64,000 nt of DNA, taken from Planctomycetota bacterium (GTDB lineage: Bacteria; Planctomycetota; JAJSAM01; JAJVHW01). Positions within the stretch are counted from its first letter, which is position 1; every line of letters starts with the position of its first letter. The notes under the pieces are model-generated. The model was not told the DNA's origin. It searched no databases and was given only the letters and a program-made list of their open reading frames with translations. The position numbers and the translations under genes are program-made. Below are positions 25,290-32,972 of the stretch, piece by piece. The stretch is taken from contig JAJFFG010000092.1 in the NCBI GenBank assembly GCA_021776825.1, forward strand, positions 58,896 to 122,895. The letters run 5' to 3'.

Positions 25290-25304
25290 TGGCACCCGCT
25301 TTGC
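25290..25304 (+). promoter_or_regulatory. Sigma-54 (-24/-12) promoter of the pilin operon
   Basis: TGGCAC-CCGCT-TTGC gives the canonical GG-N10-GC arrangement of TGGCACG-N4-TTGC. Transcription would start near 25316, about 48 bases before ATG 25364. Pilin genes are sigma-54-controlled in several bacteria. The base after TGGCAC is C instead of G. Confidence 0.65.
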
Positions 25305-25363
25305 CCTGTACCACCGGGCGAACTCTGCCCCGACAGACGAGAAACAGAGATGAGGAGCCGTTG

Positions 25364-25948
25364 ATGCTACGCAGACTCTCCCGACAGGCAGGTGTCACGT
25401 TCGTCGAGACACTCGTGTCGCTCGGTGTGCTTGCAGTCTCCCTCGGAGGCTTCGCGATGGTGGTGATTTCGACGCAGAGCGCTGCGTCGGACGTCCGTGA
25501 GAAGGACATCATGCGCGCGCAGGCCTACAAGTACATGGAGCGCCTGTATGCGCTGCCGTTCGGCGTCGACGCCGACCCGGCGGCGACCACGGCGCAGATG
25601 GCCGAGCTGTTCGACGACGACGGGATTGTGACGGCGGGGCTCCCCATCACCCTGAAGTCGCTCGAGACCCCCGTCGACGACGAGGGCTGGCGTTTCGCCA
25701 TCACCGGCTTCGAGACCGACGGCGTCTTCGAGATCGAGATCAACTCCGACCTCGACGGCGACGGCACGTTCCGCGGCATTCGCGGCACCGACACCCCGAC
25801 GACCGGCGGCCTGCCGGTTGCCGGCGACGGCGCCACGATCGTGACGCTCGAGAGCGAGAACGATCCCCAGCTCATGCGTGTCGAGATCTTCTGGAACGGC
25901 GAGAGCCTCTTGCGCACGTATCGCGCCGCGCCTGTGGAGGGCACCTAA
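25364..25948 (+). CDS. Minor pseudopilin, GspI/PilV-like
   Basis: 194 residues; GAGGAG at 25352-25357 sets ATG 25364. It has a type III prepilin signal: a short basic leader, then cleavage G10|V11 with Glu at mature position +5 (VTFVETLVSLGVLAVSLGG), so it should be processed by prepilin peptidase and assembled in the pilus or pseudopilus. The C-terminal head is beta-rich and short, as in GspI/PilV. It is the first gene of the three-gene pilin operon behind the -24/-12 promoter. Confidence 0.85.
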   Translation: MLRRLSRQAGVTFVETLVSLGVLAVSLGGFAMVVISTQSAASDVREKDIMRAQAYKYMERLYALPFGVDADPAATTAQMAELFDDDGIVTAGLPITLKSLETPVDDEGWRFAITGFETDGVFEIEINSDLDGDGTFRGIRGTDTPTTGGLPVAGDGATIVTLESENDPQLMRVEIFWNGESLLRTYRAAPVEGT

Positions 25949-25950
25949 TC

Positions 25951-27999
25951 ATGGACTCGACAATGAAGCGATCCTCCCGGAAGCAGCGCGGCAGCATCCT
26001 GCCCGTCGTGCTCGCGATGAGCGTCGGCGTCGGCGCGCTCTCGGCTGGCTACTCGATGCGACACCTTCGCGAGCAGCAGCGCAGCGATGCGTACCGCTAT
26101 CGTGGCGAGGCGCTCTACGAGGCCCTCGGCCAGCTCGAGCTCACCGCGTACATGATCAACACGTCGGGCTACAGCGAGACCGGTCAGAACCTGGCACTCG
26201 CTCGCGCGCTGGAGCGGGACGACAGCCAGTTCGTCGACCCGGACGGTTGGCCGACCGGCGTCACCGCCATCGAGACGTCCGAGGACTCCGGGTTCTACGA
26301 GCTCGTCTCGGAGTCGACGGTGCGCGACTACACCCGCGCCGTCTCCGCGCTCGTTCGCGAGCGCCAGTCGTTCGCCGACTTCAACTACTTCGTCAGCGAG
26401 CACCCGCTCGGCATCTCGGGCGGTGAGTCGGGCGTGTTCCCGTATCCCGACGCGCCCGAGGGGTCGATCCACTCGAACGATCGGATCGACTTCTACTTCC
26501 CCGATCGCCACTTCCGTGACCCCGTGACCGCGGTCAACGGCTTCGGCTACCTCGCCGGGGCCAACGGTCCCGAGCACGTGGACGGCACCAATACCTTCTT
26601 CCACGGTGCCACGAACAACGCCGCGGGTCGCGTCGAGGGCCTCACCAACGTCGACATCGGCGGGATGGGCGGTCGCGCCGACGCGCTGCTGAACCTCGAC
26701 GGACAGTGGGACTACGCCAACGTCAAGCTGAAGCGCGACGAGATGTGGGTCGAGCACCGCGAGCGGAGCCACTGGGAGGACCAGGAGGTCACGACGGAGA
26801 CCGATGTCTTCGTCGACGAGGCGCGCACGCGCATGGTCCCCGAGACGGCGCTGGTCAACGAGCCGATCACGGTTGTGGTCGATGAGTGGAGCCAGGTCGA
26901 CGTGTGGGTCAAGGAGTACGAGAACATCTACGAGACGCGTCAGCGCTGGGTCGAGGACATCGACATCTTCTACAAGACGGTCCAGGAGACGCGCACCCGC
27001 ACGGTCACGAAGCAGCGTTGGATCGAGGGCGGCGGCGGCGCGGACACCGGCGGCGCCGGTGGCTCCGGCGCGGTCGGCTACTGGGAGTCCTACCGGGTGA
27101 CGGAGACCTACACGGTCGACGTGCAGGTCGAGGACTACCGCGTGGACAACTCCCGCTGGGAGGACTACCAGAAGAAGGTCGGCAGGCGTGAGATCGGTGG
27201 CCACTGGGAGAAGAAGTGGCGTGTGACCGGTCAGCACACCGAGTTCGAGGACAACTTCGTCGAGCGTGCGACCGGGAACATGGTCGAGGAGGCGTACACG
27301 GAGTCCGTGTTCAGCCACACCGACGTGACGACCTCGATCCAGAGGGTCTACGTCAGAGACCACCGAGTCGCGGCGCACGACCTGCCGACCGACGGCACCG
27401 TGTACGTCCGTGGAGACATCCGCTTCTACCCGATGCGAACCTCCCGGCGCGATCCGTACGACACACACGTTCTGGACGGCTCCGTCACGTTCGCCTCGGG
27501 CGACGACATCCTGCTCTACGACTCGATCGTCTACGGAAAGAACGACGCCGACGGCAACCTGCAGACGGCGTATCTGAACGGCGGCGACCGCACGAAGGAC
27601 TACAAGCCGAACGCGGACTACGAGGGCCGCAGCGTCCTCGGCCTCATCGCCTACGACGACATCGAGTACCGCCGCAACCTGCCCGACCAGACCGAGATCA
27701 ACGCCACGATGATGGCGAAGACCGGCCATGTGCGGGTCTACCGCACGGGAGTGCGCGCCAACGGCGACGCGTACACGCGCGGCAGGGGCTTCGTGAAGAT
27801 GTCGCTCCGCCGGCTGGGCGGGCTCATCTCCAACCAACGCCCCATCAGTGCGTACATCGACGAGAACAACGCCGTGACCCACGGTTTCGTGTTCGCCAAG
27901 TCGATCTTCGATCGCCGGCAGCTCACAACGCCGCCGCGCGGGTTCCCGACGATCAACCGCCCGCGCGTCCTCGCGCTCGTGCTCAAGGAGGTCAACTAG
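25951..27999 (+). CDS. PilX/GspK-like minor pilin with a large aromatic insertion
   Basis: 682 residues; GGAGGG at 25937-25942 lies before ATG 25951. The N-terminus is pilin-like (KQRGSILPVVLAMSVGVGALSAG) but lacks Glu+5, as do GspK-type tip pilins and PilX-like proteins. After a head start and DYANVKLK (about 257), a segment of roughly 210 residues is dominated by W, Y, E, R and V (EMWVEHRERSHWED, RQRWVEDIDIFYKTV, SRWEDYQKKV). A beta-helix-like region then resumes (LPTDGTVYVRGDIRFYP, GDDILLYDSIVYG). The insertion also contains a Gly-rich GGGGADTGGAGGSGA hinge. It probably caps the pilus tip; the inserted part is unlike anything I recognise. Confidence 0.75.
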   Translation: MDSTMKRSSRKQRGSILPVVLAMSVGVGALSAGYSMRHLREQQRSDAYRYRGEALYEALGQLELTAYMINTSGYSETGQNLALARALERDDSQFVDPDGWPTGVTAIETSEDSGFYELVSESTVRDYTRAVSALVRERQSFADFNYFVSEHPLGISGGESGVFPYPDAPEGSIHSNDRIDFYFPDRHFRDPVTAVNGFGYLAGANGPEHVDGTNTFFHGATNNAAGRVEGLTNVDIGGMGGRADALLNLDGQWDYANVKLKRDEMWVEHRERSHWEDQEVTTETDVFVDEARTRMVPETALVNEPITVVVDEWSQVDVWVKEYENIYETRQRWVEDIDIFYKTVQETRTRTVTKQRWIEGGGGADTGGAGGSGAVGYWESYRVTETYTVDVQVEDYRVDNSRWEDYQKKVGRREIGGHWEKKWRVTGQHTEFEDNFVERATGNMVEEAYTESVFSHTDVTTSIQRVYVRDHRVAAHDLPTDGTVYVRGDIRFYPMRTSRRDPYDTHVLDGSVTFASGDDILLYDSIVYGKNDADGNLQTAYLNGGDRTKDYKPNADYEGRSVLGLIAYDDIEYRRNLPDQTEINATMMAKTGHVRVYRTGVRANGDAYTRGRGFVKMSLRRLGGLISNQRPISAYIDENNAVTHGFVFAKSIFDRRQLTTPPRGFPTINRPRVLALVLKEVN

Positions 28000-28001
28000 C
28001 C

Positions 28002-30293
28002 ATGATCCGACTCACCACGCGATCCCTGCGACGGTCGAGCCAGCGAGGCATGTCGTTGGTGGAGACCTCCATCGCCAGCACGATCCTCGCGGGGGCGATG
28101 CTGTTCTCCGTTCCGTTCCTCCAGAACGTGGGCGAGGCGAGTGACGAAGGACAGACACGCATCACGGCGCAGTCGGACAACTTCCACGCCCTGACCCGTG
28201 TCGGCACGGAGCTCCAGAACACGAGCACCACCTCCACGGACGATCTCGGGCGCTTCCGTTTCGAGATCCTCGAGGGCGAGAAGCCGCAGCCGTTGCGGAA
28301 CCTCCGGACCGGCGATCTCGGCGGCTTCCACGGTCAGCTCGGCGACTACGAGGATCCGAACAAGCCGCCGCCGCTGGACGCGGACGGCAACAAGATCAGC
28401 GATCCGAGCCTCGACGGAACGCTGACGACGACCACGAGTCCGTCCAACGGCGGTCCCGGCGGTCCCGGCGTGATCTTCTTCGCGCCGGATCCCGTCGCGG
28501 GTGCCGCTGCGGAGCGTCAGGCATCCGAAGCGGCCGCGACACAGACCCGCATCGACGAGTTCGCCGCGGCTGCGGCAACGCGTGCGGCCGCCGAGGCCGC
28601 AGCCGTCGAGACGCGCCAAGGTGCGGTCTCCACCGCGCAATCGGCTCGGAGCTCGACCGAGGCTGCGGCGACCGTGGCTCAGGCGGCGGCCGAAGCCGCT
28701 GCTCAGTCGACGTACGAGAGCAAACTGTCGCAGGCGGACGGGTTGAAGGCCGAAGCCGAGGGCAGCGCGCTCTCGGCGAAGCAGGATGTCGTCGCCCAGG
28801 CGAGCGTCGACCGCAAGGCCGCCGAGAGTCAGGCGACGAAGGATCGCGATGCCGCGCTCGCCCAGGCGGCGACCGATCGGTCCGACGCGATCCAGCAGGC
28901 CGAGAAGGACCGTTCAGCCGAACTGGCCGCTGCGGCGAAGGATCGCTCGGGAGACCAGAGCGCCGCGGCCTCGCAGTACTCGAAGGACCGCAGCAGCGCG
29001 CTGAAGGACCGGTCGAAGGCCCAGAAGGACCTCCGCAAGGCCTACAAGACCAAGAACAAGAAGAAGCGCAAGAAGGCGATCCAGAAGGCGAACAAGGCCC
29101 TCGCGGCCGCGAACGCGGCGCTGACGCAGGCCGGGGTCGATCGCAACTCCGCGATGGCGCAGGCCGACGCGGACTACAGCAAGCGCGTCGCGAGCGCGCA
29201 GTCGGACTACAACGGAACGGTCACGAGCGCGAACAAGCAGTTCCCGAAGGACCAGGTCGCGGCGCAGAACCAGTACTCCGACGATCTCGGCACCGCGCGT
29301 CACGATGAGACCGCGGCGATCGCCCAGGCGGACGCCGACTACGATGCCGCGGTGAGCAACGCCGCCACTCAGTACGCCACCCTTCTCGACACGCTGGCCG
29401 TCGATCGCCAGAACGCGATGGACGCTGCGGCGACCACGGAGACGGTCGCGAAGGCCGCTGCGGTCGCTGACGAGGAACGCGCCATCCAAGCGGCCTTGGC
29501 CGCGGAAGCCGCCGCCAAGGCCGCAGTTGTTGTGGTCGAGACGGCAGCGCAGACCGCTGCGCTGTCGAAGGAGGCAGCGACCAAGGCAGCAGCCGCGGCG
29601 CGCGAGGCGGCGGTGATCGCCGCGGGAGGCGGTTCGCCAGGTGGCACCGCCGCCGGCGGTTCGGCCGACGGCGGAGGCACGACGCCCGGCACGGGCACCG
29701 GCGCGACGCAGGGCGGAGTCGACGGAGGAGGTACGTACGGCAGCGATGCCGGCAACCCGGTCGACTCCGGCACTGCGGGCGGCGGCACCGGGTTCACGGG
29801 AGGGCTGGGTGAAGGCGGCGCTGTGACCGGCGATGTCGGGCACACCGGCTCGACCGGCAACGGCGTCAACGTCAATAACAGCAACACCTCCGTCGGCAGC
29901 GGCGCGCGTGGCGGGACGAACATCGGCCGCAATCGACTAGCGACGATGGGGGGGGCCGCGGTCTTCGGCGGCTCGGCGTCGCGTCCGCGTCGCAAGGCCA
30001 TCCCGACCAACAGCCGCCTGCGCTTCCAGAAGGTCACCGGGTTCACGATCGAAGCCGATGGCACACCGTCGGTGAACTGGTCATCGCCGATCGAGTTCCG
30101 GGTGCAGGATCGCAAACTCGTCCGCATCCAGGATGGGCAGACGCAAGTCATCGCACCCCACGTCGTCGGCTTCCGGACGGAGCTGACCGACGCCGGCACG
30201 CTCCTGGTGACGCTCGTGTCCCAGAAGCAGACCGGATCGACTGGCACCGTGGCGTTCCAGGCGAACCAGATCGAGGTGAGCCCGAAGAATTGA
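28002..30293 (+). CDS. GspJ/PilW-like pseudopilin with inserted coiled coil
   Basis: 763 residues; AAGGAGG at 27985-27991. Prepilin motif G16|MSLVETSIASTILAG with Glu at +5. Residues 17-110 start an ordinary minor pilin. About 165-542 is an Ala-rich coiled coil: hendecads beginning xDRx (VDRKAAESQAT, KDRDAALAQAA, TDRSDAIQQAE, KDRSAELAAAA), then heptads and a Lys-rich patch. About 543-645 is Gly/Ser/Thr-rich, and 646-763 is a beta-rich head that recurs as a separate gene at 30658. A normal GspJ is about 200 residues, so most of the protein is insertion. A G8 tract (29948-29955) lies at the start of the head. The stop codon is inside a 3' hairpin. Confidence 0.8.
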   Translation: MIRLTTRSLRRSSQRGMSLVETSIASTILAGAMLFSVPFLQNVGEASDEGQTRITAQSDNFHALTRVGTELQNTSTTSTDDLGRFRFEILEGEKPQPLRNLRTGDLGGFHGQLGDYEDPNKPPPLDADGNKISDPSLDGTLTTTTSPSNGGPGGPGVIFFAPDPVAGAAAERQASEAAATQTRIDEFAAAAATRAAAEAAAVETRQGAVSTAQSARSSTEAAATVAQAAAEAAAQSTYESKLSQADGLKAEAEGSALSAKQDVVAQASVDRKAAESQATKDRDAALAQAATDRSDAIQQAEKDRSAELAAAAKDRSGDQSAAASQYSKDRSSALKDRSKAQKDLRKAYKTKNKKKRKKAIQKANKALAAANAALTQAGVDRNSAMAQADADYSKRVASAQSDYNGTVTSANKQFPKDQVAAQNQYSDDLGTARHDETAAIAQADADYDAAVSNAATQYATLLDTLAVDRQNAMDAAATTETVAKAAAVADEERAIQAALAAEAAAKAAVVVVETAAQTAALSKEAATKAAAAAREAAVIAAGGGSPGGTAAGGSADGGGTTPGTGTGATQGGVDGGGTYGSDAGNPVDSGTAGGGTGFTGGLGEGGAVTGDVGHTGSTGNGVNVNNSNTSVGSGARGGTNIGRNRLATMGGAAVFGGSASRPRRKAIPTNSRLRFQKVTGFTIEADGTPSVNWSSPIEFRVQDRKLVRIQDGQTQVIAPHVVGFRTELTDAGTLLVTLVSQKQTGSTGTVAFQANQIEVSPKN

Positions 30294-30316
30294 ACGGCCC
30301 TTGCGGGCCGTTCAAT
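30289..30316 (+). terminator. 12-bp hairpin containing the pseudopilin stop codon
   Basis: ATTGAACGGCCC, loop TTGC, GGGCCGTTCAAT. The TGA at 30291-30293 is in the left arm. A near-copy with compensating base changes follows the paralogous gene (31244-31271). There is no T-run. Confidence 0.6.
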
Positions 30317-30657
30317 CGCGGAGCGAGCGTAGCGATGTGACCGCAACTGACTCTCGACCGAGCGTCGAGAGCTGACACAGCCACAGTCGCGATGCCCGAC
30401 ACCAACCAACACATGCACTCGGGGGGGCGCTGACCAACACGGCCGGCGCCCCCTCTCCTCGTGCAGCCCTTCGAGAATACCCAACGCGCGCCCCTAAAGG
30501 CGCACCCCCCAGAGCCGATGATCACATCGGACTCGATCGGGGGGTCGGTCACTGGTGAGCCGCCAGGGCCGGCCCCGACTCATTTCCTACGCGACCGGTG
30601 GCGGGGGCCACGGGGGACGGTCAGAACAACCGTCTCGAGAAGGACCCCCCCCGCTCC
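30294..30657. other. Intergenic region between the pseudopilin and its head-domain paralog
   Basis: 364 bases with no credible gene. It contains the right arm of the 30289-30316 hairpin, then a tail CGCGGAGCGAGCG shared with the region after 31271. A further GGGGGCGC/GCGCCCCC inverted repeat lies at 30423-30453, a small GCGCC/GGCGC hairpin at 30488-30503, and a C8 tract (30645-30652) separates AAGGA from the next ATG. No convincing promoter was seen. Confidence 0.5.
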
Positions 30658-31248
30658 ATGAACGACCCCGATCCTCGGCGCCGAAGCCCGCGCGCCTCCC
30701 GCTCCACGGCCACGACCCTTCTGGCCCCTCTCGCCCTGCTGGCTGCCTCCAGCCTTCCGGCGTTCCCGCGCTCCTACGACGTCCCGGCGTGGCGACTCCT
30801 CTCGACGACCACGATCGGCGGCCCCGGCGGCGACGGCGCCGTCGAGCCTGGCAAGGGCAGCGGCGCCCGCGGTCTGACTCATGTCGGACGCAGCCGCGAC
30901 GTTGGCGGCTCCGCCGTCTACGGCGGCTCTGCCAGCCGTCCCCGACGCCGAGCCATCGCTCGAAACAGCGTTCTCCGCTTTCAGAAGGTCGTGGGATTCT
31001 CGATCGATGACTTCGGCACGCCGAGCGCTCAGTGGAGCACGCCGATCGAGTACCGCGTGGACGGGCGCCGGCTGCTCCGCGTCCAGGACGGTCGCACCTC
31101 GGTGGTCGCGGTCGGAGTCGTCGGCTTTCGTGCCGAGCTGACCGATGTCGGGTCGATCCTGGTCACGATCGTCAGCCAGGCCGCCACCGGGCGCACGGGA
31201 CGCGTCACCTTCCAGGCGAATCAGATCGAGGTGATGCCCAAGAACTGA
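30658..31248 (+). CDS. Secreted stand-alone copy of the pseudopilin head domain
   Basis: 196 residues from ATG 30658 (AAGGA at 30640-30644, spacer 13 bases; an in-frame GTG at 30598 is less likely). A basic N-terminus and hydrophobic 18-35 (TTLLAPLALLAASSLPAF) form a signal peptide or anchor. From GSGARG to the end it aligns with residues about 633-763 of the upstream pseudopilin, about two-thirds identical by hand alignment, sharing SASRPRR, LRFQKV, PIE and FQANQIEV. The pilin helix and coiled coil are absent. It is a partial gene duplication, probably an exported soluble or anchored head. Confidence 0.75.
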   Translation: MNDPDPRRRSPRASRSTATTLLAPLALLAASSLPAFPRSYDVPAWRLLSTTTIGGPGGDGAVEPGKGSGARGLTHVGRSRDVGGSAVYGGSASRPRRRAIARNSVLRFQKVVGFSIDDFGTPSAQWSTPIEYRVDGRRLLRVQDGRTSVVAVGVVGFRAELTDVGSILVTIVSQAATGRTGRVTFQANQIEVMPKN

Positions 31249-31271
31249 GCGGCCCTTGCGGGCCGCTCAGT
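31244..31271 (+). terminator. 12-bp hairpin containing the stop codon of the head-domain paralog
   Basis: ACTGAGCGGCCC, loop TTGC, GGGCCGCTCAGT. It differs from the 30289-30316 hairpin by two base-pair swaps that preserve pairing (T-A to C-G, A-T to G-C). It lies between convergent genes. Confidence 0.65.
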
Positions 31272-31320
31272 CGCGGAGCGAGCGCAGCGAGGCGACGACA
31301 CGGCCTCTCGACCGACGTCC

Positions 31321-32787
31321 CTACTCCGCCAACCCCGCCTCCAGATCCTCCAGACACCGATCCACGTGCTCGGCGTGCGTTCGCGCGCCGAGCACACACA
31401 CCCGCAGCGTGAACGCCTCTCCGTCGACCACGGGCAACGACGTGCTCGAGAGGAACACCCTTCGCCGTGCGTTGATCCGGTCCAGCCACGCGGCGTTCCG
31501 CGCGTTCCAGTTGTCGAGCGCCTCGCCGTCGCGGCGTTCCAGTCGAAACGCCACCGTGCTCAACTGCGCCCGCGCGACGATCTCGATCGGAGCCCTCGCC
31601 TGGCACAGCGCATCCAGTCCACGTTCGAAGCGCGCGGCAAGATCGAGCTTCTCGTCGAGTGCTTCGCGGAACGCCCGGGCACCGTGGAGCATCAGCGGCA
31701 GCCACACGCGCAGCCCGCGATAGCTGCGGGAGAGTTCCGGTCCGTGCAGCGTCGGGCTGGGAGCTTCGCGAGTTCGGTCGAGAGCCGTGAAGTCCTGCAG
31801 GTAGTGCGCGTCAGCGTCATGCGCTGCTCGCAGGTGGCGTCCGTCTCGGACGAGGAGGCATCCCGTGCCGAACGGGACGAACAGCCCCTTGTGGGGATCG
31901 AACGTGATGGAGTCAGCGCGCTCGATGCCGCGCAGCCGTTCGCGGCCTCCGGGCCCCAGCACGAACCCGCCGCCGTACGCCGCGTCGACGTGGAGCCAGA
32001 GGTCCTCGACCTCACACAGGCCGGCGATCTCGGGGAGCGGATCCAATGCGCCGGTGTTCGTCGTCCCGGCGCTGGCGACGACGAGGAACGGCGCGAGCCC
32101 CGCAGTTCGGTCGGCGGCGACCGCATCGCGGAGTGCGGCGAGGTCCAGCCGGTACGCCGCGTCGACGGCAACCTGGCGCAGATTACGAAGCGGAATCCCA
32201 GCCAGCCGGACGGCCTTGTCGACCGAGTGGTGCGCCTGCGCCGAGGTGTAGACGGTGGCGCGGGAGAAGTCGCCCGAGTCGCCGAACGCCTTCCATCGAG
32301 CCGTGACCACGGCGCCGAGGTTGGCGAGCGAACCGCCCGACAGCAGCACTCCGCGCGCGTCCGGCCCGTAGCCGAATTCGTGCGACAGGAATTCGATGAC
32401 GTCGGCCTCGAGCCGATTGAACGCCGGCGCAGCCGTCGTCACGCCGGTGAACCGGTTCATCGCGCCGGCGACCAGGTCCGCAAGGGCGCTCGCGAACAGC
32501 CCCGTTCCAGGCACGAAGGCGAAGTAGCCGGCGCCCGAGGGGACGAGCGCCGCCTCCGCTGCCCGACGGATGCGGTCGGCGGCCTCCTCGACGCCGCCGG
32601 GTAGCGGCTCCTCGGGGATGCCGCTTCCGACCTCTTCCGCGATCTGCGCCGCGGCGGCCCCCAGCGAGCCGACGGCGGGGCCCGACGCCAGTCGCTCCTC
32701 CTGTTCCAGTGCCAGATCGCCGAGCACGGAGAGCCACCGTTCACGGACGGTGCGGGACGGCTCGAGGGGGCGTGGAACGTCGCTCAT
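31321..32787 (-). CDS. Pyridoxal-phosphate-dependent decarboxylase (aromatic-L-amino-acid decarboxylase family)
   Basis: 488 residues from ATG 32787 (or 496/497 from 32796). A group II PLP decarboxylase: HVDAAYGG 266-273 provides the PLP-stacking and Asp contacts, and K300 in TFDPHKG is the Schiff-base lysine. Length and motif order fit DDC-type enzymes acting on aromatic amino acids such as tryptophan, tyrosine or DOPA; glutamate decarboxylase is a less likely alternative. It stands alone, divergent from the Liv operon and convergent with the head-domain paralog. The substrate cannot be fixed from sequence here. Confidence 0.9.
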   Translation of the reverse strand: MSDVPRPLEPSRTVRERWLSVLGDLALEQEERLASGPAVGSLGAAAAQIAEEVGSGIPEEPLPGGVEEAADRIRRAAEAALVPSGAGYFAFVPGTGLFASALADLVAGAMNRFTGVTTAAPAFNRLEADVIEFLSHEFGYGPDARGVLLSGGSLANLGAVVTARWKAFGDSGDFSRATVYTSAQAHHSVDKAVRLAGIPLRNLRQVAVDAAYRLDLAALRDAVAADRTAGLAPFLVVASAGTTNTGALDPLPEIAGLCEVEDLWLHVDAAYGGGFVLGPGGRERLRGIERADSITFDPHKGLFVPFGTGCLLVRDGRHLRAAHDADAHYLQDFTALDRTREAPSPTLHGPELSRSYRGLRVWLPLMLHGARAFREALDEKLDLAARFERGLDALCQARAPIEIVARAQLSTVAFRLERRDGEALDNWNARNAAWLDRINARRRVFLSSTSLPVVDGEAFTLRVCVLGARTHAEHVDRCLEDLEAGLAE

Positions 32788-32852
32788 CGCGGGCATCGTA
32801 CGGGTACCAGTCCAGCGTGTCGTGCGCCTCCGGAGACGCTGCCATGCGGCGC

Positions 32853-32881
32853 TTGACCCCCCCCGCAGCGGCGCGTAGGTT
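32853..32881 (+). promoter_or_regulatory. Sigma-70-type promoter of the liv operon with a C8 tract in the spacer
   Basis: TTGACC (32853-32858), 17 bases, TAGGTT (32876-32881), about 92 bases before livJ ATG 32973. Bases 32857-32864 are eight consecutive C, so tract slippage would alter the -35/-10 spacing. Confidence 0.6.
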
Positions 32882-32972
32882 GCCCCCGCCCGTCCCCGTC
32901 GGGGATGGCGCAACGGCGAGCGGCGTCCGCAGGGCACGCCCGGCTGCCGACCTCATCCGAAGGAGCCGTCCC

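Noticed and set aside
27216..28001. An upstream in-frame extension of the GspJ-like pseudopilin.
   Set aside because: It overlaps the PilX-like gene in another frame and its translation is compositionally abnormal; the prepilin signal and AAGGAGG fix the start at 28002.
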